DNA of 22,000 nucleotides, from assembly GCA_040880125.1 (NCBI GenBank), contig JBBDJB010000034.1, forward strand, positions 1 through 22,000, given 5' to 3'. The DNA comes from JBBDJB01 sp040880125. Lineage in GTDB: Bacteria; Planctomycetota; Planctomycetia; Pirellulales; JBBDJB01. This document shows positions 7,509 to 16,365 of the stretch, in pieces (the stretch's first letter is position 1; each line of letters opens with the position of its first letter). Position numbers and translations under genes: made by a program. The notes beneath the pieces are model-generated. The model worked only from the letters and a program-made list of their open reading frames with translations. It was not told where the DNA came from and ran no database searches.

Positions 7509-8858
7509 GACGTCCAGCGGATCGAATAGCCCCTCGACTTGCCCTTGGCTGTCGGCAAACGAATCGAGCTGGACGCCGACTTTATTCAACAGCGTCAGGT
7601 GAAGGTTGGCCAGTGGAGCCGGCTTTCCAAATCGAATATGGCGTCCGCCGCGCATGTTACCTGCGGCTCCTCCGGCAACCAGTATCGGTAGATTCGTGTG
7701 GTCGTGTACGTTCGGGTTGCCCATTCCGCTTCCATAGAGGTAAAGCGAGTGATCCAACAGCGTGCCGTTCCCTTCCGGCGTGGCCTGTAATTTGGTGAGG
7801 AATTCCGCGAACAACGAGACATGGAACTCGTTGATCTTCGCGACCTTGGCAATCTTCTCCGGATCGTTGCCATGGTGCGTGAGCGGGTGATGGGCGTCCG
7901 AAACGCCGATCTCCGCATACGTGCGATTGCTGGTTTCGCGGGCGAGTTGGAAGGTGATCACGCGCGTAACATCGCCTTGAAGCGCTAACACCTGCAGGTC
8001 GAACATCAACCTGGCATGGTCGGCGTAGGCCGCCGGCACGCCAACCGGGCGATCGACATCTGGTAACGGGTTGTCGACAGCGTCCGCCTCGGCCTGCTGA
8101 ATTCGCCTTTCCACCTCGCGAATGGCTTCCAGATACTCGCTTACCTTGTTGCGATCCTTCGGTCCAAGCGTGTTTTGGAGGCGCTTGAATTCTTCAGACA
8201 CCGAATCGAGCAGGCTGGCTCGTTTGCTTAAAGCACTCCGACGATCCGCCGCACTGCCGCCCTCTCCAAATAGCGTCTCAAAGACAAGCCTCGGATGCGC
8301 CTCCGCCGGAAGAGGCGTCGTGGGCGACGACCAGGAGAGATTGTTTTGGTAGACGCAGGCGTAACCGTTATCGCACTGGCCGACAACCGACAGCAAATCC
8401 ATCGACATCTCCAGTGACGGCAACTGCGTCTCCTGCCCGATCTGCTTTGCCGCAATCTGGTCGACCGTCGTGCCCAGGTAGTAGTCGGTGCTCTCCGTAC
8501 GCTTGGCTTTCGCGGCGCTGAGAAATGCGGCATTGGATGTCGCGTGCGTACCCGGATATGCATTCTGCAATTCCAGGTTGCTGATTGCGGTTACGTGTTG
8601 CTTGAGAGGGGCAAGCGAGCGGAGCGTCGGCGAGAGTTCATCGAGCGTCTTGCCGTCTGGCGGAGTCCAGCGCGTGATATCGCATCCCATGGGCATGTAG
8701 ACAAAGCCGAGGCGGCGAAGTCGACTCGGACTGGCTGGCGAGTCCGCCAACGCTGTCATGGAGGGAATCATCGCATCGAGCAGCGGCAGCGCGAGCGTCG
8801 TTCCCACCCCGCGCAAAAACGTGCGTCGGGGCAGCGATTTCTTCGTGACGATCATCAT
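7506..8858 (-). CDS. DUF1552 family protein, Tat-exported
   Basis: A 450-residue protein of the DUF1552 family, common in planctomycetes and related phyla, with no established reaction. It begins with a twin-arginine signal (RR at residues 11-12 in LPRRTFLRGVGTTLALPLL), so it should be folded in the cytoplasm and exported. That hints at a cofactor or metal. Conserved-looking segments include LGFVYMPMGCDITRWTPP, HATSNAAFLS, YLGTTVDQIAA, ISDAHHPLTHHG-type residues (VSDAHHPLTHHG) and LYLYGSGMGNPNVHDH; the histidine clusters could bind metal. The architecture resembles DUF1501-type sulfatase-like proteins. Its ATG overlaps the stop of the DUF1592 gene (ATGA), with GAGGA 8 bases upstream, so the two are coupled and probably form a complex or pathway. 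A second ATG directly follows the first. Confidence 0.93.
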   Translation of the reverse strand: MMIVTKKSLPRRTFLRGVGTTLALPLLDAMIPSMTALADSPASPSRLRRLGFVYMPMGCDITRWTPPDGKTLDELSPTLRSLAPLKQHVTAISNLELQNAYPGTHATSNAAFLSAAKAKRTESTDYYLGTTVDQIAAKQIGQETQLPSLEMSMDLLSVVGQCDNGYACVYQNNLSWSSPTTPLPAEAHPRLVFETLFGEGGSAADRRSALSKRASLLDSVSEEFKRLQNTLGPKDRNKVSEYLEAIREVERRIQQAEADAVDNPLPDVDRPVGVPAAYADHARLMFDLQVLALQGDVTRVITFQLARETSNRTYAEIGVSDAHHPLTHHGNDPEKIAKVAKINEFHVSLFAEFLTKLQATPEGNGTLLDHSLYLYGSGMGNPNVHDHTNLPILVAGGAAGNMRGGRHIRFGKPAPLANLHLTLLNKVGVQLDSFADSQGQVEGLFDPLDV

Positions 8859-11272
8859 TCGGACGTCCTCATTTGAAACGGCGTGCTCTTGACGATGCCC
8901 AAGATCAACGACGAGAAGCGGTAGTCCTGTGCGCTCGCCTCTCGAACGATCTGGCGAACGGCTGGAGCATCAAAATGTTCGACTCCGCGACCTAGTGCAT
9001 AAGTCAGTAACTTTTCGGACAGAGTACTCACGAAAATCTCCGGACGATTCAGTAATCCCTCTTCCAATCCGTCCACACCCGCAAACTGGCTCCCGTCGGG
9101 CAGGCCGCCGGAAGCATCGATGGGTTGTCCTTCTTCCAGTTCTCTCCAGCGCCCTACGGCGTCGAAATTCTCTAATGCGAAGCCGACCGGGTCAATTGAG
9201 TCGTGACACCGCGCACATGCGAGATTGTCCCGGTGCGCCGCCAGCCGCTCACGCACGGAAAGTGTCGACAACACCGTGTTGTCTTTCAGGGCAGGTATGT
9301 CCGGCGGCGGTGGTGGTGGAGGCGTTCCCAGAACGTTGTCCAGTATCCATTTCCCGCGAATGACCGGTGACGTTCGCGTGGCGTAGGATGTTACGGTCAA
9401 AATGCTTCCGTGGCGTAGCAAACCGCCACGATGCGTCTGGGGATCGAGAGCCACCCGCCGAAACCGGCTGCCATAAACGTGAGGGATTCCATAGTGCTTG
9501 GCCAGTCTCTCGTTGAGGAAGGTGTAATCCGCCTTCAGCAGGTCAAGCACGCTACGATCTTCGCGCATCACGCTTTTGATAAATAGTTCCGTTTCGCGCC
9601 GGAGGGCCTGCCTGAGATTGTCGTCGAAATCCGGAAACAGCCGCATGTCCGGCGTCGAAGATTCGAGATTGCGGAGGTGCAGCCACTGCCCTGCGAAATG
9701 GGTCACCAAGGCCTTGGACCGTGCGTCTCGCAGCATGCGCAGCGTCTGTTGCTCGAGCACGTCGGGATCGGCGAGCTGCCCCTGGGCGGCCACATCCAGC
9801 AGCTCGTCGTCTGGAATGCTGCTCCATAGAAAGAAGGACAAGCGGGACGCGAGTTCGAGATCGCTGATGCGATACGCGGTATCGGGCGGCACGCCCTCAG
9901 GGGCCCTTTCGATGCGGAACAAAAAGTGCGGACTGACAAGCACAGAGCTCAGAGCAAGCTCAATACCCGCATCGAACCCCTCCTGCTCGGTTGCTTCGCG
10001 GAAAAGCTCCATGGGTCTTTGAAGATCTTCCGCCTGGACCGGTCGACGGTACGCTCGGCGCATCAGTTTGGAGAGAATCTCGCTAGCGGCCGCTTCGTCG
10101 GCGCTGGCAGCCGCCTTCGTTGGCTGCTCTCCAAAGATCCGCCGCCGGCTGGGGGTATCCCCGGGGCCGGTCGCCTCGTAGGGACCAGTGATTGAAACTT
10201 CGTAGATGGCGGGCCCGATGCGAGGATGGCGATTCATGTTGAAATGGACGTTCAACGGCTGCCGCTTTGACTCCAGCAGCGAAGACGGGTACTTCAAAAA
10301 CGTTGCACCGATCTCGTGTGGGCCGGCTGCCACCGCAATGCGGGCCGTGAGGTGAATATCGACCTGGGCGTGCGACGGTGCACTGTAGGCGTCCGACGCA
10401 GCCGTCTCCGCTCGCGGTGGCTTTACTTCGAACAGTCGCTCGCGCTTGCGGTCGAGCAGCAACTCCATCGTGTGTGGCTCGCTCAGACCTTCGACGTGCT
10501 CATCACGATCTCGAGTTAGCCGAATCTGAAACTCGTATTTGCCGTCCTGGGGGAAGTGGTGGTGGAAAATCACGCCCCCTCGAGTGCCGAGGGGAAGCCC
10601 TTCAACGCGTTCTTCCTGCGTTACATCGGGACGGATGCGAATCGTACCGCCGTCCGGCGACCTCTGGGGCCGGCCCACGGCCAGTTGCGAGATCTTCTGA
10701 GCCGCCGATAAGTACCGGTTCAACAGTGTGGGAGATAGACCGCTGACGGTGATATTGTCGAACCCATGGCTGGACTCGTCTGTCGGCAATAGCCGTTCCG
10801 CATCGATCTTCAGCGAAAGCAGGTCTCCGATCGCGTTTTGATACTCGGCTCGAGTCAGCCGCCGAAACGTACTGGTTCGGCCAGGAGTGGGATCCTCAAC
10901 TGCGGCGCGGTCGAGTGCAGATTCCACATTCGCAATGACGGCACGGTAACTGTCTTCGTCAGGGCGTGGCATCTCCGCGGGTGGCATCTGCCGGGTGCGC
11001 AGCTTTCGGACTACTTTCTCCCACTCCAGCGAGTGCCGGCTCAGTTGCTCAATGCGAAGATCTTCAAGTGAAAGACCGCCCGTCTTGTCGTCACGATTAT
11101 GACAATCAACGCAGTGACCAACGAGGAACCGGTCGACAAGCTCGTATGCGGGCGACGCCGCGGCCGAGGCTGGCTGCCCGGTTTGCAGTTGTGCCTGGCT
11201 TGTGGTGACCAATCCGTAGCTCACCGACAGGACCAGGAGGCCGCAACTGGGCACCAACATTCGGCAACGCAT
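8855..11272 (-). CDS. DUF1592-type secreted c-type cytochrome (DUF1587/1595/1592/1588/1585)
   Basis: A large secreted haem protein. The N-terminal cytochrome-like module carries CVDCH (residues 61-65 counted from a GTG at 11293) followed by RTRQMPPAEMPRPD, whose Met may be the distal haem ligand. Then come DUF1587 (about 142-205, RLTRAEYQNAIGDLL), a beta-rich stretch, DUF1595 (about 400-460, RRAYRRPV), DUF1592 (about 467-595, LASRLSFFLWSSIPDDELL), DUF1588 (about 605-715, TPPPPPPPDIPAL and a second CARCH at 693-697), and DUF1585 at the C-terminus (KLLTYALGRGVEH). The frame opens at a GTG at 11293. I prefer ATG 11272, which has GAGGG 10 bases upstream and gives a compact signal peptide (LVPSCGLLVLSVSYGLV) ending near SQA-Q. 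The two CXXCH sites support covalent haem, hence electron transfer. The substrate is unknown. It is the first gene of the DUF1592-DUF1552 operon. Confidence 0.93.
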   Translation of the reverse strand: MRCRMLVPSCGLLVLSVSYGLVTTSQAQLQTGQPASAAASPAYELVDRFLVGHCVDCHNRDDKTGGLSLEDLRIEQLSRHSLEWEKVVRKLRTRQMPPAEMPRPDEDSYRAVIANVESALDRAAVEDPTPGRTSTFRRLTRAEYQNAIGDLLSLKIDAERLLPTDESSHGFDNITVSGLSPTLLNRYLSAAQKISQLAVGRPQRSPDGGTIRIRPDVTQEERVEGLPLGTRGGVIFHHHFPQDGKYEFQIRLTRDRDEHVEGLSEPHTMELLLDRKRERLFEVKPPRAETAASDAYSAPSHAQVDIHLTARIAVAAGPHEIGATFLKYPSSLLESKRQPLNVHFNMNRHPRIGPAIYEVSITGPYEATGPGDTPSRRRIFGEQPTKAAASADEAAASEILSKLMRRAYRRPVQAEDLQRPMELFREATEQEGFDAGIELALSSVLVSPHFLFRIERAPEGVPPDTAYRISDLELASRLSFFLWSSIPDDELLDVAAQGQLADPDVLEQQTLRMLRDARSKALVTHFAGQWLHLRNLESSTPDMRLFPDFDDNLRQALRRETELFIKSVMREDRSVLDLLKADYTFLNERLAKHYGIPHVYGSRFRRVALDPQTHRGGLLRHGSILTVTSYATRTSPVIRGKWILDNVLGTPPPPPPPDIPALKDNTVLSTLSVRERLAAHRDNLACARCHDSIDPVGFALENFDAVGRWRELEEGQPIDASGGLPDGSQFAGVDGLEEGLLNRPEIFVSTLSEKLLTYALGRGVEHFDAPAVRQIVREASAQDYRFSSLILGIVKSTPFQMRTSE

Positions 11273-11293
11273 TTTTGCTGAGCCCTCGACCAC

Positions 11294-11687
11294 GAGGTGA
11301 CTTGACGTAGAAAGCCTTCATCTTAACGGCGCAGCTCAGTGAAGTAAAATATTTGCGGCGGCTGGTAGTGTCCTAGCGGGGCTGGGCCGATCGACATCGA
11401 GTTTGTCGACATCGGCTGAAGAGATCTCGGGAGATCGACCGCGTGGCACCAGAGCCACTGCGAGAGACGACCTTCCAGGAGGAGAGAGGCCGTGGCTGCG
11501 GCCGCCATTAGGTTGTCTCGGTCGACGCACGCCGACAGGACGACCAGCCTGCATCACCAGCGTGGTTCAAACCGAACTTTTCACGACTTTTGCTATGGCG
11601 AGTGGCGCCAATTCGTACAAATCGTTCAAAGGGACTGGCACGCCGTTTCGATCGGCAAAGTTCGCTTGTCTGCTGTGACACCGGCCG
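11294..11687. other. Intergenic region without a recognisable gene
   Basis: About 400 bp between the DUF1592 gene and the GlsB-like gene. It should contain the promoter of the DUF1592-DUF1552 operon, but no good -35/-10 pair stood out. An imperfect inverted repeat is visible at 11388-11419 (CCGATCGACA against TGTCGACATCGG, two unpaired bases on one side). Short open frames here show no recognisable family and no Shine-Dalgarno that convinces me. Confidence 0.5.
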
Positions 11688-11960
11688 CTAAGTGTTAATG
11701 CCACGATTGCGACGGGCATACACGTAGATGGCGAGCACCAAGATCGCCCCGATGAGCGACATCAAAAAGCCGGATGCCTGCAACGGCTCGCCTCCCGTGA
11801 TGATATAGGCGATAAACCCGCCGACAAAGGACCCGATGATCCCCAGCACCATCGTCATCGCCAAACCCATCGACTGTCGCCCAGGAATCAGTAAGCGGGC
11901 GATAGCTCCACAGATCAGCCCGAAGACGATCCACACCAGTACGGCCCAGATAATCTCCAT
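11688..11960 (-). CDS. GlsB/YeaQ/YmgE family small membrane protein
   Basis: A 90-residue inner-membrane protein of the GlsB/YeaQ/YmgE family (formerly called transglycosylase-associated protein), widespread and stress-associated with no defined biochemical activity. It shows the family pattern: an N-terminal helix (IIWAVLVWIVFGLICGAIA), a short basic loop with LLIPGR, a Gly-rich second helix (TMVLGIIGSFVGGFIAYII) and a third helix (FLMSLIGAILVLAIYVYA), ending in a basic tail. Length is typical (about 80-95). A Shine-Dalgarno (AAAGGAAAT) sits just upstream of the ATG, so the start is well supported. It appears to be a single-gene unit, with non-coding DNA on both sides. Confidence 0.92.
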   Translation of the reverse strand: MEIIWAVLVWIVFGLICGAIARLLIPGRQSMGLAMTMVLGIIGSFVGGFIAYIITGGEPLQASGFLMSLIGAILVLAIYVYARRNRGINT

Positions 11961-12210
11961 TAGATATTTCCTTTCGACTTAAAACGTGTTGTGATTGTCG
12001 CGATCTTCGCGCGTTGGCTTGTAGCGACGGTTGAGCGAGCAATTGTTATGCCGAAGCGCCTCCATCCGAGCTTCAAAGAGGGGGCAAGCGATTGCGATCG
12101 GCTGACGTCGCTCCGCAGGGCTCCCGGCGGGAACGGGCACGCGCCCTTAGCGGGAGGCGTGATGGTTTTGCCGTCCGCTTTTCGCCCCGCGGGCACGTCG
12201 CACTGGCCGC

Positions 12211-13131
12211 TTACATTCGTTCGCCGGGCATTTGGCTGGCTTGCTTCACCCAAGCGGCAAATCGAGCTTCGTCGAGCGGATCATCCTCGCGGATGTCGAG
12301 GTAGCGAGTGTTCTTGGTCTTGGACTCGCCGGGGGGGAGAGGACGCAGCGACGTGCCGCGGAAGAAAGCCACTTTGACGTACTTCGTGAAGCAATGGAAG
12401 CTGAGGAACCAGCCCTGGCCCTCGACACCGTACAGCGGCGAGTTCCATTTGACTGCCTTGCGCACGCTCGGCACGGTGCGCTGGATGATCGCGTCTAGGC
12501 GGCGCCCGACGTCGCGTTTCCAGGCCGGCATGGCCGCGATGTAAGCCTGCACGGGGGCGTCGCCGTCAGCCTTCGCAATCTGAGGGTTGCCGCCTGCGAG
12601 CAGCGTCGGCTTCGCAGCTTTCTTGGTGGTGTTCTTCTTCTTTCCGGACGAATTCAGCGCGACGGCGGCGCGGATGAGATCTCTAAGTGCCGGTTCGCTT
12701 ATCTTGTCGCCTTGATGGATATCGATGGCGCGTCGGGCATTGCCATCCATGCTGGCATTGAACAAGCCTGCCGGATCTTTAAGAGAGGCGCCCTTGGCGA
12801 AAGTCAGCTTCACGTGGTTCTTGTAAGATTCGCCCGTGCAGACGAGCCCGTTGTGAGACCAGACGGGAGTGCCCCGCCATTTCCATTCTTCGACGATCTC
12901 TGGAACTGCCTGCTTGATCAGCTTGCGTACGCGGCGAAGCACGTCTCCGCGCCAGTCGCCCAGGTCGGCGATCTTCTCGCTGATAAGCTCCGAAGGTGAC
13001 TTCTCGCGTGTTGTGCCGGTTTTTCTCGCGAGCACGGCGTCTCCCCCGTCCGCCATATCCGCACGCCGACCGGAGCGCGGGGCCGCCTTCTTTGCGACCT
13101 TCGCCGATTTCTTAGAGGTCGTTTTGGCCAT
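12211..13131 (-). CDS. Tandem DUF1801 domain protein
   Basis: About 306 residues containing two copies of the DUF1801 (YdhG/YdeI-like) fold joined by a Lys/Thr/Ala-rich linker. A basic N-terminal tail (KTTSKKSAKVAKKAAPRSGRR) precedes them. The first copy is recognised by VPEIVEEWKWRGTPVWSHNG and HVKLTFAKGASLKDP. The second is recognised by VPSVRKAVKWNSPLYGVEG and YVKVAFFRGTSLRPLPPG, with the closing YLDIREDD. Family members are small cytosolic proteins of unclear function; single-domain forms of about 110-150 residues are usual, so this is a duplication or fusion. The frame extends to an ATG at 13155, but ATG 13131 has GGAG nine bases upstream and begins the basic tail directly, so I choose it. 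The Lys-rich tail and linker could contact nucleic acid; that is speculation. Confidence 0.85.
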   Translation of the reverse strand: MAKTTSKKSAKVAKKAAPRSGRRADMADGGDAVLARKTGTTREKSPSELISEKIADLGDWRGDVLRRVRKLIKQAVPEIVEEWKWRGTPVWSHNGLVCTGESYKNHVKLTFAKGASLKDPAGLFNASMDGNARRAIDIHQGDKISEPALRDLIRAAVALNSSGKKKNTTKKAAKPTLLAGGNPQIAKADGDAPVQAYIAAMPAWKRDVGRRLDAIIQRTVPSVRKAVKWNSPLYGVEGQGWFLSFHCFTKYVKVAFFRGTSLRPLPPGESKTKNTRYLDIREDDPLDEARFAAWVKQASQMPGERM

Positions 13132-13518
13132 TGCGTTCACTCCAACTGCAGTCACCTAACCCGAGGTACCGGGCGATCATGCCGAAACGAGTCGTCGAGG
13201 GACTTGGCCTTTCCACATCCACAATCCCGCAACGACAAGTAATCGGAAGGAAGACAAACCGAACAGCCGGGACATGTTTTGCATCTCTTCAACCGGATGA
13301 CAAGCACAATCGCTGAATTGGGTCACCGTTAAAGGGGATTATCGATCGGTTTGGTGCACAAACCGGGAAAGCCGGGCGGGGCTTGCTTGGCTTTGTCGCC
13401 GCGGTACGCTTGGGCATGGCAGGGCGGTTTCGCAAGAGCGAAATAGTGTCCCCATCAGCTCTCACGCCCATTAGGCTCTGCCAGAAGAAGGCAATTGTCC
13501 TGTAAAACAAAAACAAAC
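13132..13518. other. Intergenic region upstream of the tRNA gene
   Basis: About 390 bp between the DUF1801 gene and the tRNA, holding no recognisable gene. It should contain promoters for both directions, but none is clear. A 75-codon open frame on the minus strand (13289-13516) runs through most of it and has no recognisable family. Confidence 0.5.
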
Positions 13519-13591
<73 letters not shown>

Positions 13592-13875
13592 TTCTCTTTT
13601 TCTTCGATGCGGTGCGGCACGATAATGCCTCGTTCGAGGGTGGTACCGGCAGCCGGCGATCATCGGGCCGTGTGTTGCTTTCCCCGATTCCATTGAAGAA
13701 TGCGGCGGCCGGCGAACGATCCTAAGCTATGCCTGCTAGCGATCCGACGTTGCCACCGCGTCCGACATTTCGCCTCGGACCGCCAGCGCCCACCCGAAAG
13801 CTGCCGATCCGCCGCATCGCCTGCGCAAACGGCAGAGTCGACCGGAGCGTAACATCCGACGAGGAATCCCACCCG

Positions 13876-14208
13876 ATGAATCTACTTGGCTTCCGTAAGC
13901 GACACACGCATGCGACTCAGTTGGCCACCTTGGCACAGTATGTTGCCAAGCGAAGCGCGGGGCCGGTCCGCCGGCGATTGGGGCTGCACGTCGGGCAAAT
14001 GAGCGCGGCGGAAGCCCGTGGCTACATCCGCGCTCGGGCCGCCAGTGTGATTGCTCGTGAAGCAGGTATTGCACTTAACGGCATCGCCGCGGTCGCCGAT
14101 CGGTTGAGGGATCCGCTGGTGGTACGTTCCACGTCGCTGGTCGTCGATCAGGTTGCCCGCGACCTGCAGCAGGAGCGCACCGAGTTCGATTTGCGCAAGG
14201 CAGGCTAA
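13876..14208 (+). CDS. Hypothetical protein, 110 aa
   Basis: I do not recognise this protein. The frame is open from 13729, but I choose ATG 13876 because GAGGA lies 10 bases upstream and the segment before it is Pro/Arg-rich and looks non-coding. The product starts MNLLGFRKRHTHATQLATLA and is basic and helical in character. It has alternating Ala/Arg stretches (AEARGYIRARAASVIAREAG), no signal peptide, no membrane segment and no Cys pairs. The pattern REAGIALNGIAAVADRLRDP with a following VVRSTSLVVDQVARDL suggests a small all-alpha cytosolic protein. It lies 284 bp downstream of the tRNA and converges with the NagA-like gene. It may be lineage-restricted; coding status is probable but not certain. 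Confidence 0.6.
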   Translation: MNLLGFRKRHTHATQLATLAQYVAKRSAGPVRRRLGLHVGQMSAAEARGYIRARAASVIAREAGIALNGIAAVADRLRDPLVVRSTSLVVDQVARDLQQERTEFDLRKAG

Positions 14209-14348
14209 CGCTGTCGTCTCGGCAGATCGCACGGATCCCAGCTTGCAGTAGCGCTGCCCCGGCGCCAATGTCCGCCGCTAGTATCGCGTCTCGCCAAGAG
14301 CTCGGGCGGGGTCGTAGTGCCACCCGTACGCCAAGACGTGCCGAGGCG

Positions 14349-15545
14349 TTAGGCGGCTGCCGGCGTCACTGCGCCGTAGATTATGCTTCCGCCGACGATC
14401 GTGGCGCGAACTGAAAAGCGGCCCGACACGACGTCGTTCGCTGGCCCGTCGGGCAGAGCCGCCAGATCGAACAGCACCAGATCGGCGAGGCTCCCTTCGC
14501 TGAGTCCGCCCACCGGTGCGTCGATAAGCTCGGCAGGTTGCGTGGTCGCCATCGAGACGGCCGTGCCGAGATCGAGCTGTGCAAAGGCAATCACATTCGC
14601 GATGCCGTCTCCGAGCGGCCGGGCAGCTCCGGCCAATAGTTGCCGCTGTCCGGCGATCACCAGCCGGCCGTCGTCGAGGATTTCCAGTGTACCGAGTCCG
14701 GTCTCGTAGTGGCCGGGCTTCAGCCCTGCCCAACCTGACAGGTCGCTGACCAGCACGCAGCGTTGCGGCGACTTCGCCCGCACAAACGTCTGGACGACCT
14801 CCGGCGGCAGGTGATGGCCGTCGACGATCAAGCTTGCGGCCAGCCGATCTTCAGCCAGTTGATCCCAGATGTAATTGGGATGTCGCCGCAGTGATCGATG
14901 CGCGCCGTTGCCCAGGTGCGTGCTGAGCCGGGCGCCGGCGTCGACGGCGGCGGCAATCTGGCGGGAGTCGGCGCTGGTATGGCCGATGGCCACCAGCACG
15001 CCGGAATCCACGACCTTGCGGATGAACTCCGGCGCCGCGTCGTATTCCGGTGAGAGCGTAAGGATGCGAAGGCGGCCCCGGGCCGCCTCCTGCAGGCGCT
15101 GGAATTCGTCCCAGTCGGGCGGGCGGCAATGCTGCAGCGGGTGCGCACCTCGCGGGCCGTCCTCCGGCGAAATATACGGCCCTTCGAGATGGATGCCGGC
15201 GATGCGCGGCTCGGCGGGCGACGCTGACTCGGCCGCGTCCGCCAGCGTTTGCATGGCGTGGGCGAGCGGCTCGAACCCGTTGGTGGTGACGGTCGGGCAG
15301 TATGCAGTCACTCCCAACGCCGCGTAGCGACTCGCGATCGCGGCCACCTTCTCCACGGTCAACTCGCTGGAAGAAAACTCCTGCCCGCGATAGCCGTTGG
15401 TCTGGATGTCGACCAGGCCCGGGGCCACCCAGGGGAGTCTATCCGGCGAGTCGGTGGTCAGTGGTTCGCAGCGGACGATCTTCGCATGTTCGATCGACAC
15501 GCGAACCGGAGCCGCCGTATCAAATCTCCGCGCCTCGATTTGCAT
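14349..15545 (-). CDS. nagA: N-acetylglucosamine-6-phosphate deacetylase-like amidohydrolase
   Basis: A 398-residue amidohydrolase of the NagA family, which removes acetate from GlcNAc-6-phosphate during amino-sugar use or cell-wall recycling. The N-terminal strand motif is GLVDIQTNGYRGQEF, the usual DxQxNG form. The metal ligands are visible as E121 in GIHLEGPYISP, H189 in AIGHTSAD and H210 in STHLGNGAH; DGHH (242-245) and D268 (LVSDLSG) supply the substrate and catalytic positions. Length fits (about 380-400). Differences from E. coli are STHLGNGAH for ATHLYNAM and VSDLSG for VTDATA, and the GSSLT-like segment is changed. Substrate could therefore differ from GlcNAc-6-P. No nagB, kinase or transporter lies nearby. 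The Shine-Dalgarno is weak (GACGAG). Confidence 0.85.
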   Translation of the reverse strand: MQIEARRFDTAAPVRVSIEHAKIVRCEPLTTDSPDRLPWVAPGLVDIQTNGYRGQEFSSSELTVEKVAAIASRYAALGVTAYCPTVTTNGFEPLAHAMQTLADAAESASPAEPRIAGIHLEGPYISPEDGPRGAHPLQHCRPPDWDEFQRLQEAARGRLRILTLSPEYDAAPEFIRKVVDSGVLVAIGHTSADSRQIAAAVDAGARLSTHLGNGAHRSLRRHPNYIWDQLAEDRLAASLIVDGHHLPPEVVQTFVRAKSPQRCVLVSDLSGWAGLKPGHYETGLGTLEILDDGRLVIAGQRQLLAGAARPLGDGIANVIAFAQLDLGTAVSMATTQPAELIDAPVGGLSEGSLADLVLFDLAALPDGPANDVVSGRFSVRATIVGGSIIYGAVTPAAA

Positions 15546-15675
15546 GGTGCTCGTCAGATCGGTGGTGCCGAGGGGTAGCCGGCAATGTGCGCGGGGCGCC
15601 CCGCCATGCGACGTGGCGTCTTGAACTACCCGTTAGCGGTGCGCCAGTTTAGCAAACCGAGCTTCGCGGGACGAG

Positions 15676-16077
15676 CTACCACCAGTACGTGCCGCCGGCG
15701 CCGGACCAGACGTATGGCCGCGCCGTATTGGATGCCCACGTGGGGCTGTATGTGCCCATGAAGGGAGTCGGCGATGCCACCGGCCGCAGATTGGAGTATC
15801 CGAACCACTTGCGGGTGGCGATGCGATACTCCCGCTGCTGGGCGCGGAACTGGGCTCGGGCCCGCGCGATGGCCATCGTGTCGGGCCGCTCACGCTGATA
15901 CTCCTGATACGACCACGGCTGCGGCGTACTGGTTCCACGAGCGTCGGCGCCGGCCGACGGCTGGGTCGGCGTCGGCTGGGCCGGTGTCGGTTGTGCCGGC
16001 GTCGGCTGCGGCTGTTGGGCCCCCGCCTCGACAGCGCATAAAGCCACTAGTGCGACTGCAATCGTCATTTTTCTCAT
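15676..16077 (-). CDS. Small secreted Pro/Gln-rich protein
   Basis: A 133-residue protein with a clear signal peptide (MTIAVALVALCAVEAGA, cleavage AGA-Q near residue 20). A repeat of PTPAQ (three copies plus PTPTQ) follows, then a Tyr/Arg/Trp-rich segment (SYQEYQRERPDTMAIARARAQFRAQQREYRIATRKWFGYSN). The C-terminus is rich in Tyr, Trp and Gly (PYVWSGAGGTYWW). AGAGGTG lies a few bases upstream of the first ATG, supporting the start. I recognise no domain. The architecture, a disordered linker followed by an aromatic/arginine block, resembles the many small secreted proteins of planctomycetes. It lies 288 bp downstream of the putative anti-sigma gene on the same strand. Confidence 0.75.
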   Translation of the reverse strand: MRKMTIAVALVALCAVEAGAQQPQPTPAQPTPAQPTPTQPSAGADARGTSTPQPWSYQEYQRERPDTMAIARARAQFRAQQREYRIATRKWFGYSNLRPVASPTPFMGTYSPTWASNTARPYVWSGAGGTYWW

Positions 16078-16365
16078 GGAACACCTCTTCAGACTGGCGG
16101 GAAGTGCGCGAGCGCCGGACTGGGTCTGCGCGAGCGCACGGGTGGGGTAGATCGTTGCGGTGCGAATTCACCGCAGGCCATCAAGGTCATTGGCCCATGA
16201 AAACCGCGGCGGTGTCGAAGCGCAGCAGCGGAGTCGGTGCTTGCCGCCGGGGCTGTGCTCGAACCGCCTCCTGGAGCACAGCGATTGGCTCCATGGACCG
16301 CTATGTTGGACTTCGGCGGGAACAGCCCCTGAGAATGAGCGCGATTCTCCCGATTGTGCCGGGAG

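Noticed and set aside
13289..13516. 75-codon minus-strand frame with a KPSKPRPAFP motif
   Set aside because: It faintly recalls the start of planctomycete integrase-like ORFs, but the rest does not match and the similarity is too short to support a pseudogene call.
15960..16015. Short tandem repeats suggestive of a repeat array or CRISPR
   Set aside because: The repeats are in frame and encode PTPAQ units of a secreted protein; there are no spacers.
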